Notes: generated by a model not told the origin, from the sequence alone. A stretch of DNA of 64,000 nt from Vibrio cidicii (GCF_009763805.1 NZ_CP046803.1:434001-498000), one strand, 5' to 3'. Shown: positions 9,590-19,724, counted from the first letter of the stretch. Translations and numbers: made by a program.

Positions 9590-10459
9590 ATGAGCATCAC
9601 CTATCAACTGCAGGAGCATCTGCGATATCCGCATGTAAAATTTGCTTATGTTGATGGCCACCATCACAGTGATTTTGGCCTGCACAAACACGACTTTTCT
9701 GAGCTGTTTTTGGTCGTCAGTGGCAAAGGCAACCACCTTGTTGCTTCGCATGTTTATCCTCTCAGCGCGGGGGATGTGTTTGTGATTAACGGTGACATTG
9801 AGCACGCCTTTCAAGATGTTGATCAGCTGGAAATCATCAATTTGATGTTTGAAGCGGGCACGCCCTTTTTCGAAACGCCCTCATTGAGGATGCTGTCGGG
9901 CTATCAGGCGATGTTTAAGGTCGAGCCGATTGCCCGCCAAACTGGTGAATATCGCGCCAAGCTCACGCTTGATGACGAGCAACTGCCGCAAATTGCCCAG
10001 TTGATTGAAGCGATTCGAATTGAGTACCAACACGGAGAAAGCGGCTTTGAAACCATGCTCACCAGTTTGATGCAGCAATTGGTGATTACTCTGGCGCGTA
10101 TGTATCAGCAGCAAACGCACGATCTGCCGAAAACCACGCTGGCACTGAGCCGAGCGCTGATTTTTATTGAGCAGCATTTTGCCGATGGCAGCATTCACAG
10201 TGGGGATATTGCCCAAGCCGCGTTTATCAGCCAGCGTCAATTGGAACGGCTGTTTAAGCAGTTTCTCAACACCTCGCCTAACCTTTATTTGCGTGAAATG
10301 CAGCTCAATTACGGGCGCGATCTCTTGAGTAACGAACCTGGTATGTCGATTCAGCAAATATCGGAGCTGTGTGGGTTCAGTGACAGCAACTATTTTTCCA
10401 AATGCTTTAAACAGAAGTTTGGTCAAAGCCCACGCCAATACGTGGCGCAACAAAAATGA
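9590..10459 (+). CDS. AraC family transcriptional regulator
   Basis: This 289-residue protein has a cupin-like N-terminal sensor (HHHSDFGLHKHDFSELFLVVSG, residues ~23-45) and a C-terminal AraC DNA-binding domain with two helix-turn-helix units (residues ~185-289). The second carries the signature ending CGFSDSNYFSKCFKQKFGQSP. It is divergent from the GH3 gene with a 112-base shared promoter region and probably activates that gene in response to a sugar. The ribosome site is AAGGAAAATAGCGAC before ATG. It may also affect the adjacent porin gene. Confidence 0.93.
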   Translation: MSITYQLQEHLRYPHVKFAYVDGHHHSDFGLHKHDFSELFLVVSGKGNHLVASHVYPLSAGDVFVINGDIEHAFQDVDQLEIINLMFEAGTPFFETPSLRMLSGYQAMFKVEPIARQTGEYRAKLTLDDEQLPQIAQLIEAIRIEYQHGESGFETMLTSLMQQLVITLARMYQQQTHDLPKTTLALSRALIFIEQHFADGSIHSGDIAQAAFISQRQLERLFKQFLNTSPNLYLREMQLNYGRDLLSNEPGMSIQQISELCGFSDSNYFSKCFKQKFGQSPRQYVAQQK

Positions 10460-10483
10460 AAAAAAGCCGCTCGGTTGAGCGGC
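10455..10483 (-). terminator. Terminator of the first porin gene
   Basis: GCCGCTC/GAGCGGC (10466-10472 with 10477-10483) has a 4-base loop. On the minus strand it is followed by TTTTTTTCATTTTTG. It ends transcripts arriving from the porin at 10624 and overlaps the 3' end of the araC-type gene. Confidence 0.75.
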
Positions 10484-10623
10484 GCGATGAATGGCAGTGG
10501 TTTGCATTCATGCAACAAAAACAAGTTCCCCCGTATCGTCGACTTGCCTGTCGCAAAATGGGCGTGGCGTTCCCCAACGAGCTCACGCCCTACTAGGTAA
10601 TCTCTCCCATTACCTCGTGTGGT

Positions 10624-11907
10624 TTACCACCACATGTCTGCTTGAATACCCACTAGAAGGTCCGCTTTGTCACGCGCGGAACCGTCAAGGTACGTGGCGA
10701 GGAAACGAATCTCCGGCGCAGGGCCAAAGCCTGTTGGGACGATAATGGTTGGTGCAACCGTCAGTTTGTAGTTGGTCGCATCGTCACCCACGCCGTTTGC
10801 GTCTTCCCACTTGTTGTACTGATAACCCGCTTCTGTCGCGATGAAGAAGTTCTTTGAAACCGGGAAAGAAGGACGAATCATCGCCGATGCCCAGCTGTCT
10901 TTGCCACCGTTATCCAGATCATTATATTGACCTTGAATCGAATGGAAGATGCTCACGCCATTTTCAAAGAAGTAACCACCCCAGACCAGTGCTCGAGCAG
11001 AAATATCGCCACTTTCGACTTTTTTCACGTTGGCCGGACCTTCCAACGCGCCATTACCTGGTTTCCATGCGTTGTAAGTAGTGAGTGTGCCGCCAAGTAG
11101 CTGGCCGGAACCCAAACCTTTCCCTGCTTGCGCGATGTACTTAGTAAAGCCTTTGTCTGACAGGCCAAACACACTATCTGTATGAACAATGGCCGTCATT
11201 TCCATACCGTTACTCGCGTACTCTTTACCATCGACCATGTTATCTGGTAAATATTTCGCCATGGCATGCAATTCAACGCCGTCTAAATCGACACCTACGT
11301 GAACAGAGTGCATTGGGTTGTTCGCATTCAGCGCCCACCACTCACCTTCGGCATTGTCACTGGCGATGTAAGCGAAATCCCATTTGTAACCACCAAGTTG
11401 AACACCTTCGATACCCGCTCCGGTGCCGGACATATCGGTATAGAAGAAGTCGGTCATGAAGATGTAGTTGTCTTTACCGTAGAAGCGCGTACCGCCCCAA
11501 AGCGTGCCAGTTTCGGTCACACCATCAAACTCAACGAAGGTTTCCACCATACCGATGCTGCTGTTGGCCGCATCTGCGTTGGTGCCAAGTTGGTTGTTGC
11601 CGGCTGACTGTGCGTTATCGGCACCGACGCGCGTTTTGATGCGGATTTTTTGCCCGTCATCGTTTTCAAAATTTTTCTGTAGCGCAAGCTCAAAGTGGTT
11701 ATCCGATTCAATACCCAAGCGACCTAGACGCTCTTTCGATGCTGGGAATTTCGCACGTTTGAAATCGTCGTTCTCGCTATAAAGCGCACCAGCACGGAAA
11801 TAACCGTGGAACTCAAAACCATCGGATTTTTCAGCGTGAACGATCGGGGTAGCGGATAAACCTGCTGTCGCGACTAGACAAGCAAGGGTAAGCTTAGAAA
11901 GTTTCAT
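10624..11907 (-). CDS. LamB-type carbohydrate porin (first copy)
   Basis: This outer-membrane sugar porin of the maltoporin family has 427 residues from the ATG at 11907, which has GGAG five bases upstream. Residues 1-26 are a signal peptide ending VHA. The mature start FEFHGYFRAGALYS is the typical first strand of LamB-like porins, and the chain ends in Trp-Trp, an aromatic C-terminus used for barrel assembly. It resembles the second porin at 22164 throughout (for example IFMTDFFYTDMSG in both). Two copies of the GAAAGCGCTTTC palindrome lie upstream, so it belongs to the beta-glucan regulon. It probably admits laminari-oligosaccharides rather than maltodextrins. Confidence 0.9.
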   Translation of the reverse strand: MKLSKLTLACLVATAGLSATPIVHAEKSDGFEFHGYFRAGALYSENDDFKRAKFPASKERLGRLGIESDNHFELALQKNFENDDGQKIRIKTRVGADNAQSAGNNQLGTNADAANSSIGMVETFVEFDGVTETGTLWGGTRFYGKDNYIFMTDFFYTDMSGTGAGIEGVQLGGYKWDFAYIASDNAEGEWWALNANNPMHSVHVGVDLDGVELHAMAKYLPDNMVDGKEYASNGMEMTAIVHTDSVFGLSDKGFTKYIAQAGKGLGSGQLLGGTLTTYNAWKPGNGALEGPANVKKVESGDISARALVWGGYFFENGVSIFHSIQGQYNDLDNGGKDSWASAMIRPSFPVSKNFFIATEAGYQYNKWEDANGVGDDATNYKLTVAPTIIVPTGFGPAPEIRFLATYLDGSARDKADLLVGIQADMWW

Positions 11908-11938
11908 ATTAACTCCATGTTCCATCATTAGCCCTTAA

Positions 11939-11950
11939 GAAAGCGCTTTC
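11939..11950. promoter_or_regulatory. Regulon operator palindrome 1
   Basis: Perfect 12-bp palindrome GAAAGCGCTTTC lies 32 bases upstream of the first porin start codon. A central CpG and this symmetry are typical of LacI-family operators. The likely ligand is the LacI-type regulator at 23994. Confidence 0.8.
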
Positions 11951-12114
11951 TTTGTTATTTATAAAAAAACTGAACACAGTGAAAGGTGCAGAGCAAAACC
12001 CCACGCCAAAACTATCGAAAGAAGCTAATAAAACTAAAGCTTCAACCACTCTGTTCAGTGCAAAATAAGTATAAAAGGATCTTGTAAATCAAAACCGTGA
12101 TCGCCCTCATTAAA

Positions 12115-12126
12115 GAAAGCGCTTTC
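12115..12126. promoter_or_regulatory. Regulon operator palindrome 2
   Basis: This is a second perfect GAAAGCGCTTTC in the first porin's promoter region, 176 bases from the first copy. Paired sites at this distance would allow a repression loop. Confidence 0.78.
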
Positions 12127-12209
12127 TCGGATATTCGTCACAAATTGATATTTAGCTTATCAATGAATAAAGGGGACACTGTAAAACGTTTTGCCACGTG
12201 AAAAACACA

Positions 12210-12240
12210 AAAGCTCGTGATTTTCACCACGAGCTTTTTT
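12210..12240 (-). terminator. Bidirectional terminator after the first GH16 gene
   Basis: A 10-bp stem AAAGCTCGTG/CACGAGCTTT has an 8-base loop. A T-run follows on the plus strand, and T-rich sequence follows on the minus strand. It lies just after the stop of the GH16 gene at 12254. Confidence 0.75.
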
Positions 12241-12253
12241 TGATACACGCCAA

Positions 12254-13855
12254 TTAGCGCTTTTCGAAACGAATATTGTCCAAACTGAACGTCATTGCAG
12301 CTGTCGGCTCAAACACCAATAAATTATTGATTATACTCGGATCTGCTTTGTTGCCAGCCGCAAAGCGATTGGACTGCGCTAACAGATCCGCCAGTTTGAT
12401 GCGCACTTCGCCCCACTGACCAATCGGTGGTAGTGTCACCGTCATATCACTGGTTTTTGGCCAGCCACTGTCGATTTTCACCATCAACTCACTGCCATCG
12501 GTCATCGACTCCACCTTGATATCAAAGATCAACTCACCACTCTCTAACCAATGGCTCACATCGGTGGTGGGTGAACGGAAATAGAGGTTGCCCGCACCGT
12601 TTTGCTTGGTGATCTTCAACACTTGACCATGCTCACCATCGGCCACTTCTTGGTGAGACACGATATCCATTGGATCATAGCTGCCGTAGGCCAAGTTACT
12701 GTTGAGACTATCGGAGAAAACATCCAACATTGGCCCATCGGCGTAGCTGTCGTCTTGCGCCAAAATCGCTGGGGCTTTGTGCCCTTTGACCTTCACCGCC
12801 TGCTCACCGACAGTCGCGCAGCCTTTGCCTTTCCAGCGATCAACCGAGCAGCGATACACCTTCACGTAATCCACCAGCATGGTTTTGGGGAAGTCCGACT
12901 TGTCCACGCCTTTCTCATTCGCATTGGCCGCCCAAGAGCCGCCCACAGCAAGGTTGAGCAGCAGATGAAAACGCTCATCAAACGGTGCCGCCCCTTTTGC
13001 ATTGACCAAAGCGCCATCAACTTTGTATTGGCTGTACCACTCGTCTTGCGTTTGTGTGGCGTAGTGAATGTTGTCGACGTACCAACGAATTTCCCCTTCT
13101 TCCCACTCAATCGCATAGGTGTGGAAGTCATCTGCTGGGTTGATGTTGTTCGGCAGCGAAGCACCTTGACCACTAAAGACGTTATCTGGCCATGCTTTAC
13201 CATAATGCAGGCTGCCGTAAATGCGATTTTCACCATCACCCGCTTGCGCTCTCGGCGCATCGGATTGTGCTTTCAGGTTAACCGCTTCCATAATGTCGAT
13301 TTCACCAGAGGCCGCCCAAGTACCATATTTAGCATCGGTGGGCAGCATCCAAATCGCTGGCCACGTTCCCTGCCCAGATGGCAATTTGGCGCGAATTTCA
13401 AAACGGCCATATTTGTGGTCACGCTTGTCTTTAGAGCGCAGACGTGCCGAGGTAAACGGCAAAGTTTTGTTCATCCCCGGTTTACCATCGGCATCATCCG
13501 GGCCAGTGAAACTCTCTTTGTGCGCCACGATGTGCAAGTAGCCATCTTGAACAAAAGCATTGCGACTGCGCTTGGTATAACACTGCTGCTCGTTGTTGCC
13601 GCCCCCCCAACAGTTTTGTTCAAGGCTCCAATTGCGCTTGTTGATTTCACTCCCGTCAAACTCATCCGCCCATACCAGTTGCCACTTTGCGCTCGGTGGC
13701 GTAGGTTTGTCCAGTAGCATCACTGGTTTTTTAGTTTGAACAAAATCGGTACCGGAAGCGCTGTCACTCGAACCTGTTTGACTACAACCGGCTAGCAAAC
13801 CGATTGAAATGGCAATGGCGATTTGATGGCACTGAAAATATTTGTTTTTTCTCAT
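12254..13855 (-). CDS. GH16 endo-beta-1,3-glucanase (laminarinase) lipoprotein
   Basis: This 533-residue enzyme probably hydrolyses internal beta-1,3 (or 1,3-1,4) glucan bonds at the cell surface. The signal peptide has a lipobox LLAGC with lipidated Cys24. The GH16 domain spans about 55-335. Its signature GEIDIMEAV gives nucleophile Glu185, Asp187 and acid/base Glu190, and WAxEFDGS, GRFEIRAKLPSGQGTWPAIWML and LNLAVGG also fit laminarinases. Residues ~365-533 form a beta-sandwich glycan-binding module like the C-terminal domain of marine ExoP-type glucanases. The start has GAGGGAGAAAAC before ATG. Two regulon palindromes lie upstream and a terminator follows, so it is a single-gene unit. Confidence 0.93.
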   Translation of the reverse strand: MRKNKYFQCHQIAIAISIGLLAGCSQTGSSDSASGTDFVQTKKPVMLLDKPTPPSAKWQLVWADEFDGSEINKRNWSLEQNCWGGGNNEQQCYTKRSRNAFVQDGYLHIVAHKESFTGPDDADGKPGMNKTLPFTSARLRSKDKRDHKYGRFEIRAKLPSGQGTWPAIWMLPTDAKYGTWAASGEIDIMEAVNLKAQSDAPRAQAGDGENRIYGSLHYGKAWPDNVFSGQGASLPNNINPADDFHTYAIEWEEGEIRWYVDNIHYATQTQDEWYSQYKVDGALVNAKGAAPFDERFHLLLNLAVGGSWAANANEKGVDKSDFPKTMLVDYVKVYRCSVDRWKGKGCATVGEQAVKVKGHKAPAILAQDDSYADGPMLDVFSDSLNSNLAYGSYDPMDIVSHQEVADGEHGQVLKITKQNGAGNLYFRSPTTDVSHWLESGELIFDIKVESMTDGSELMVKIDSGWPKTSDMTVTLPPIGQWGEVRIKLADLLAQSNRFAAGNKADPSIINNLLVFEPTAAMTFSLDNIRFEKR

Positions 13856-13923
13856 GTTTTCTCCCTCAAGAGTATTTCATCATGCTAATTCGTCTAATGT
13901 GCACGTTTATCCTTTGCGCAAAG

Positions 13924-13935
13924 AAAGCGCTTTCT
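13924..13935. promoter_or_regulatory. Regulon operator palindrome 3
   Basis: Perfect GAAAGCGCTTTC lies 69 bases upstream of the first GH16 gene. Confidence 0.8.
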
Positions 13936-14050
13936 CTGTGCAGGAAAAAATGTGGGCACGTGACGGCCCACAAGAAACGCCCCCAAAAGGAGACTCAGCC
14001 ACTATCTTACTGTTTCCGAGATGATCAAAACTGTGATGGCAGCAATAAAA

Positions 14051-14062
14051 GAAAGCGCTTTC
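14051..14062. promoter_or_regulatory. Regulon operator palindrome 4
   Basis: This is a second perfect GAAAGCGCTTTC in the same 320-base gap (13856-14175), 127 bases from the first. The gap holds no gene. It is the promoter region of the GH16 gene and the trailer of the upstream lipoprotein gene. Confidence 0.78.
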
Positions 14063-14175
14063 AATTGAGACTAATCACAGTTCTATCGATTTTTATCCGT
14101 TAGGCAAACCAACACACTCCGAAATCATAAAGCATAGTCACTTATCGCGTCCTACAATGGCCTTGGCGTTAAGTG

Positions 14176-16296
14176 CTAGTAAAAGTAGATATTGTCTAAA
14201 TAGACGCTATCACTGGTTGATCCCCAAAGTGCCATACCCAACTGCTGCATTTTACTTTGATCAAAGCTGGCGTTATTACCATCGGCTGCTGTAAAAGGCA
14301 GCTCAACCGACAGCCACTTACCCGTCTCTAAACTATCTAACGTATAGATAAGTGGTCCGCCAGATGAGAGCAACTGAAACTGTACTTTGTTGATGCCAGA
14401 GGTGAGATAAAGGTCAAGATGCATGCCGGATTTATTACTCGTATCAACAGGGCGTTCAATACCATACTGTATTCCTGTCACACCGCCACTGACACCATCA
14501 GGCGTTGGCGTAAATTTCGCGCTCTGGTTACCCAAAATTTTAACCAATTCATGCTTGGGTGCATTCCACCAGTTATCTGACCAATAACTTATCCATGAAT
14601 CACTCGCTAATGCATCACTAAACAGCGAGATAACCGCTTTGCTGTCAACATTGGGTACTGGTGCTGGCGTTGTAGGGCCAGGCTTAAGAGGCTCAAGGGA
14701 AATCGTTGTTTGAAGCGAGTTATCCAGTGTCGTCAACCATTGAGCCACACTATATCCCTCTGCCGTGGCTTTGACCTTTTGCTTGCCTTTTGACAGTTGC
14801 AAACTGGCAACACCACTGGCATTGGTGCTCTGTTTATATGCAGTGTCATATTCACCATCTTGACCAACAAAAACCGTTGCGTTTTGCAAAGGTTGCCCTA
14901 ATTCATTTTTGACGGTCACGGCCAATTGGTGTTGCTCTGCGCTGCCAGAGAAATAGAAATTATCTACAAAGAGCGCTTTTCCTGCCGCCCCCCACATCTG
15001 AATACCAGCCATTTGCATCTGTTTGGTGTTCAGGGCATTGGGATCATTGGCCAGCATACTGGACATCGGTATCGAATAGCTAACCCACTGGTTGGTAACG
15101 GGATTGCTAATTTCGTAGCTTGCCGAGCCATCGGTAGAAACGAGCTGTAAAGAGATACGCTCGATGCCAGATTCGGCATACAAGTCAATATTCCAGACAT
15201 CATGTTTGGACACATCGACACTGCCATACTCAATACCATACTGAATACCTACAACACCGCCATTGCTTCCCGCCCCTGCGATTTCATAACGACTGTAGTG
15301 GTTGCCCTCGATAACGCCGGATGAGTAAATTGGCGCATTCCACCAGTTCTCATTCCACAACGAGACAAACTTATCCTCTTGCAGTGAATCACTGAAAATA
15401 GAGAACGCCTGTGAGTCTGTCACATTAGGCACGGGTGCAGGACTGGTTGGTTCGCTGAGTTGTACCTCTTTATGGATGAAGGAGAGGTTGCTCAGCATAA
15501 CGCTGCTGTTTTGATCCGAAAGAAAAACAAGACCAAACCAGCGCAAATCCGCCACTGAGGGAATTGGTACTTCAAACTTAAGCCAACCATTGCCGACCGC
15601 CTCTCCATCGCTCATTGGATAGGTAATTTTCTGTTCAGGAATGCTAAACCCGTTAACCACCACTTCCACCTGAGTGAAACCGCTTGGCTTGAGGTAGAAC
15701 TGCGCATAGTTGTAAGCACGTACGTCAATGGCGTTAGCTTGCTCATTTCCCCAAGCGATTGCGGCGCCAAATCCCCAGTTCGTGCCACTGGATATCTTAA
15801 GCGCGCGAGAGAACGTTTCGTCGTTACTGATATTTTCTACATTAGCACCGGATCCCCAAGTATCACCCCAAAATTGCATGTAGTGGGAATCTTCATAGTC
15901 GGAGTGAAACAGATACAAATCGGATCCACCCACAATGGCCTCTTTTTCCAAATCAAGATTGACCGACTGATCGCTATCGGCCAACGTGACATTCAGTTGG
16001 CCAGCTTGAAAACCTGTTGGAGCAGAGGCGATTTGATAACGACCGCTTTCTAACTGAAACTGCGCTCTTCCCTGTGCATCGGTGGTGCGGCGATAGTTTT
16101 CTTGCGTTTCAGATGTGACGATCACCTCTGCATTGCCGATCGGTTGTTGATCATTGGCATTACGAATGGCTACGGTTAACTGGTTTAAAGACGGCAGATT
16201 TGTATCTGGTGACGGTTTCGTACCTGAATCACCACCACATCCGGCCAGCAAGGCAGAGCAAAGCAATGCACCCAATATTGAAGGCATCTTTCTCAT
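14176..16296 (-). CDS. Multi-module glycan-binding surface lipoprotein
   Basis: This 706-residue lipoprotein (lipobox LLAGC, Cys20) has no recognisable catalytic domain. Modules in order are a carboxypeptidase-regulatory-like beta-sandwich (~38-117), a carbohydrate-binding-like module (~125-280), a second one (~295-450), another regulatory-like sandwich (~455-535), and a third binding-like module (~550-706). Modules two and three are internal repeats sharing an FSD...WNxNWWNAP-type block and an ending like FVDNFYFS / YLDNIYFY. They resemble the non-catalytic module of the neighbouring GH16 and GH17 enzymes. It probably holds beta-glucan at the cell surface. It follows the second GH16 gene by 17 bases, so the two are co-transcribed. 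Confidence 0.82.
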   Translation of the reverse strand: MRKMPSILGALLCSALLAGCGGDSGTKPSPDTNLPSLNQLTVAIRNANDQQPIGNAEVIVTSETQENYRRTTDAQGRAQFQLESGRYQIASAPTGFQAGQLNVTLADSDQSVNLDLEKEAIVGGSDLYLFHSDYEDSHYMQFWGDTWGSGANVENISNDETFSRALKISSGTNWGFGAAIAWGNEQANAIDVRAYNYAQFYLKPSGFTQVEVVVNGFSIPEQKITYPMSDGEAVGNGWLKFEVPIPSVADLRWFGLVFLSDQNSSVMLSNLSFIHKEVQLSEPTSPAPVPNVTDSQAFSIFSDSLQEDKFVSLWNENWWNAPIYSSGVIEGNHYSRYEIAGAGSNGGVVGIQYGIEYGSVDVSKHDVWNIDLYAESGIERISLQLVSTDGSASYEISNPVTNQWVSYSIPMSSMLANDPNALNTKQMQMAGIQMWGAAGKALFVDNFYFSGSAEQHQLAVTVKNELGQPLQNATVFVGQDGEYDTAYKQSTNASGVASLQLSKGKQKVKATAEGYSVAQWLTTLDNSLQTTISLEPLKPGPTTPAPVPNVDSKAVISLFSDALASDSWISYWSDNWWNAPKHELVKILGNQSAKFTPTPDGVSGGVTGIQYGIERPVDTSNKSGMHLDLYLTSGINKVQFQLLSSGGPLIYTLDSLETGKWLSVELPFTAADGNNASFDQSKMQQLGMALWGSTSDSVYLDNIYFY

Positions 16297-16313
16297 GAGA
16301 TTATTTCCTTATA

Positions 16314-17667
16314 TTAATCAATAGAGAGGTTGGATTTTCGGCGCCAAATCGCCAGTAATAGCAGCGCCGCAAAAGAGAAGAAGTGTGTTGCGCCTGCCGA
16401 AGAGGTATTACTTTCCCCGCTTGCACTGTCAGATTCAGTGACGGAAAAATACAGCTGTTTTGAGAAGGTTGAATCAACGTCATCGATGTGTACGAGAGAT
16501 AAACCGACCTGATATTGCCCCTTGTCCATCGAGATCGGATCAAAGCGCAATTGCTTACCGTCGATAATTGGGTTGTGTAGCGATTGAACCTGCCAGTAGA
16601 GGCTATAGTTGTCGGCTTCGGCGGGATCCAGTTCGAGGTCGGCCAGCACCGTCACTTGCCCTGATGCTCGGTTGACCTCTGTGGTCGCAACACCATTTTG
16701 ATACATGCTTAATGAGGCATTAACCGTGGGTTGTTCTGGTTGAGTGGGCTCTTTACGAGGAGTCTCCTCATTACAATAAAGTGACTGGCTTGTCTCATTC
16801 GTCTGGCAGTGTGCGATATAATCCACTTCCAACGTTGCTTGCTGCAAGTTCGGATCAATAGCTCCTCCCAGCATCCCCCCCATCGCGAGATTGATTAAAG
16901 CAAACATCGGTTCATGATATTGCTGACACTGACGAATATCTCTTGAAACCACCAACGTTTGATCGATAAAAAAATCAATTTTCTCCTTTGTCCATTCAAT
17001 CGAATAACGATGCCAATCCAGTACATCGGCGGCACCATTTGGATAAGAATAACGGTATTCTCCACCACAGCCCTCGGCATTAAAGAAGTTGGTGATATAG
17101 CGATCGGGCTGGTGCGCATACCATTCCCAAACATCGATTTCCCCAGCGCCTCGTTGAGGCCAGTGAGCACTGTCTCCATCCCCTTTTATGGGTTGTTCCG
17201 CAATGCGGTTTCTCCAGCATCCAGAATGCAGGCCAAGTCCCTTTTTCTAGGTTATGAAAACGAATTCTTGCCTCAAGTTTTCCATACAGAAACTCGCGTT
17301 TGTCTTTGGAGTTAAGGCGTCCCGACGTCCAGGATTTGCTTTGACCGCCGAGCGAGGGGCAATTGACCCTTTCCTTTCTCGCGATGATTTTCAGCGTCCC
17401 GTTGGAAACGTCGTAGTTTCTTTGATCGGAGTGATCATCGGCGGTATAGCATTGCACCTCGTTGTTGTAATTCGCCTGAGTTTGCGCCGTCCAGTTATTC
17501 CAATTCACCCCCTCGCCCTCGAAAGTATCAATCCACTGCACTTCCCAGCCCGCATACACTGTATTCGACAAAAGCAGGGACAACAGGCACAAAATACGGG
17601 GTGACTTTCTCGCTTTCTCAACACAACCCTTTGGCTTTAAACGGGTTAAACACGTAATAGTAAACAT
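16314..17667 (-). CDS. Second GH16 beta-glucanase with C-terminal membrane anchor, +1 frameshift
   Basis: About 450 residues once one base of the TTT at 17209-17211 is removed. The frame breaks after GTWPAFWMLE and resumes as NRIAEQPIKGDGD, restoring the catalytic motif GEIDVWEW. The start is ATG 17667 with GGAGGGAGATCT upstream. A signal peptide ends NTVYA. The catalytic domain is followed by a PKD-like beta domain. A C-terminal tail of small residues, a hydrophobic helix and RRK resembles GlyGly-CTERM-type sorting tails, although the glycine pair is absent. It probably cleaves beta-1,3-glucan as an exported enzyme. It is part of the run of genes from the second porin to the binding lipoprotein. 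As written it would yield an inactive truncated protein. Confidence 0.87.
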
Positions 17668-17761
17668 AGATCTCCCTCCGATACGTCTTTGATCGGATAC
17701 GAATGGTGTAAGTAGGCTATGGTGGGGATAGCTTGCGATATCCCCGATTAAACAAGATTGA

Positions 17762-19672
17762 CTATTCAAGCCAAGAGATGTTTCTCACCTCGATATCACT
17801 GCGAGTTGGCGCGCTACCACCCGACGTTTCATAGATATCAGCGATAGTAAATGGCGAGGTGACCTTAGTTAGATCAGCAGAGGAAAACTGAGAAAATTTG
17901 TTGAGATCAATAGTGTACTTTACCCAATCTTTACTCAGTGTGTAGCCCTGTCCCGCATTAAAACGTACCCAATGGTTACTGCCGCCGCCCGCCGCGGTTT
18001 GAAAACCAAGGTAAAAACCAAATGTCGCAAGCTGGCTCTCACTGCCATCAAGGCCGCGGATCTCGAAGGTCATTTTGCTGGAGGAAGAAAGATTGGTCGG
18101 ATTGGCACTATTGCCTATGCCTGCACCCCATCCCCAAACCGCTGCTAACGCCGGATCGGCCGCCACAGTCAAAACGCCAGTCTCATCATTGACACCAGCC
18201 CAAGCCGTAATGGGGTTGTCCCAACCATAGACACTGGCGCCCGAATAGACATTGTTGCCCAGCACTTTGAACTCTCCCTCGGCTGGTGGCGTGTCAATCG
18301 GCGCTTTAGGTGGTGCTAAAACCGCGTCCATTAGGGTTGCGAAATCCCCCGAGTAACTCGCTGTAAAGCCTGCTCCCGGGCAATCTCTGGTTAACCCCAG
18401 ATTGTTTAGTGCATCAACTTGCTGCCAAAGCACATGCTTCACGGAACAACTGATATCAATAAGCCCAAAATGCTTTTCCGAATGTGATGGGTTGTTGGCA
18501 TCCCCTTTCCATGGCTCATCAAAAGCCTGAAAGAAAAACAGCGAAGCACCAAATTGATCACTCCAGTTGCGCATGTCGTCATAAAAACGCTTCTGTTTAT
18601 ACTCATCAGCCGCTTGTGTGCCCCCAGCTCCCAACCCATCAGTCGAGATGGAGGACCAACCAGTTTCACCTAGGTGAATGGGCTTCATTGCATCAACACG
18701 ATTGATGAAACTCTGCGCTACTTGTATCTGACCTAATGTATGTTGATAGGCACGATCCATAGCCGAGTCAATCTGCTCTTGCTTGGTAAGATTCTGCTCA
18801 CTTTGCGGTACTTTCCACTGCTGTGAGAAGTCGGGATGATAGTGAGTATCATGCAACGCATAGGTATGCAGTGACACATAATCCACCGCTTTGATCAGGG
18901 CTTTCAACACCGCCTGTTCACTCTGATTGCCATTGGCATCTTGACCAGACCAAACCGCGTAATTGTCTGAAGAGGTAACCCAAATGTCCTTGGTTGATTC
19001 GCTGCCAAGCTTCCACTGCTGCAGATCTTCAACATGATTAAGGATGATTTGCGGTGTGACATGGTACGGCGCCCAATCCACCATGGCCTCGTTACCTACC
19101 GCCAATACTTTAACGATATCGGGATACTTGAGCGCAAGCTCCTTTGCTTTGGCGATTTCATCAAAATTCTTCGGATTGTCTTTGTCATGTTCAACGGTGA
19201 GATTGGTCCATGAGTTCAAAGCATCAATCCAAATGCCGAGCATGACATACATTTCAAAATTGGGGTCTTGCTGCTTGAGTTGGCTTATCGCCTCCAGCAG
19301 GTTTTCCGTGTTGGACTTACCGTCCGTGCCAATAAACCCTTGGGTGTTGTAAGTGCGGATAACCTTAATACCGAGTGCAGAGAGGATTTTCATATCTTCA
19401 ATCTGCTGCGTAACGCTCGGAACTTTATCACCCGATTCACGTACATTTGACCGCCAGGCCCCATAAGAAATAGCCGGGTATTGAGGGTTGCCCAATAAGG
19501 CGTCGCCATTACGTGCGGTGGGTTGTTGAGTCGGTTTAGGTTGTGGCGTGAGCACGACGCTTCCATTGCCATCATTTGTTCCGGGATTACTGCTCAAGGC
19601 TTCATCGCCACAGCCGCTTAACAACAGTGTGCTAACCGCGAAAGCGAGGAGTTTCAAATTCTGTTTCTTCAT
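17762..19672 (-). CDS. GH17 endo-beta-1,3-glucanase lipoprotein
   Basis: This 636-residue lipoprotein (LLLSGC, Cys21) carries a GH17 TIM-barrel domain (~65-430) of the type active on beta-1,3-glucans such as laminarin. AVGNEAM gives the acid/base Glu195 and LGETGWSS the nucleophile Glu336, both in the expected beta4 and beta7 positions. QAFDEPWK is the usual late motif. A linker and a C-terminal beta-sandwich module (~465-636) follow, ending DIEVRNISWLE like the binding modules of the neighbouring lipoproteins. The 94-base gap to the next gene holds a GGGGATA/TATCCCC hairpin (17724-17745) that may tune expression within the operon. GH17 is less common in bacteria than GH16, but laminarin-degrading marine bacteria have it. 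Confidence 0.92.
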   Translation of the reverse strand: MKKQNLKLLAFAVSTLLLSGCGDEALSSNPGTNDGNGSVVLTPQPKPTQQPTARNGDALLGNPQYPAISYGAWRSNVRESGDKVPSVTQQIEDMKILSALGIKVIRTYNTQGFIGTDGKSNTENLLEAISQLKQQDPNFEMYVMLGIWIDALNSWTNLTVEHDKDNPKNFDEIAKAKELALKYPDIVKVLAVGNEAMVDWAPYHVTPQIILNHVEDLQQWKLGSESTKDIWVTSSDNYAVWSGQDANGNQSEQAVLKALIKAVDYVSLHTYALHDTHYHPDFSQQWKVPQSEQNLTKQEQIDSAMDRAYQHTLGQIQVAQSFINRVDAMKPIHLGETGWSSISTDGLGAGGTQAADEYKQKRFYDDMRNWSDQFGASLFFFQAFDEPWKGDANNPSHSEKHFGLIDISCSVKHVLWQQVDALNNLGLTRDCPGAGFTASYSGDFATLMDAVLAPPKAPIDTPPAEGEFKVLGNNVYSGASVYGWDNPITAWAGVNDETGVLTVAADPALAAVWGWGAGIGNSANPTNLSSSSKMTFEIRGLDGSESQLATFGFYLGFQTAAGGGSNHWVRFNAGQGYTLSKDWVKYTIDLNKFSQFSSADLTKVTSPFTIADIYETSGGSAPTRSDIEVRNISWLE

Positions 19673-19724
19673 CTCTGTTTCCTAACTCTTTGAGACGTCA
19701 TCATCGATGGTGATCGTTGAATTT

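Noticed and set aside
10571..10620. AGGTAAT/ATTACCT inverted repeat after the araC-type gene
   Set aside because: Short stem with no T-run; the real terminator for the porin lies at 10455-10483.
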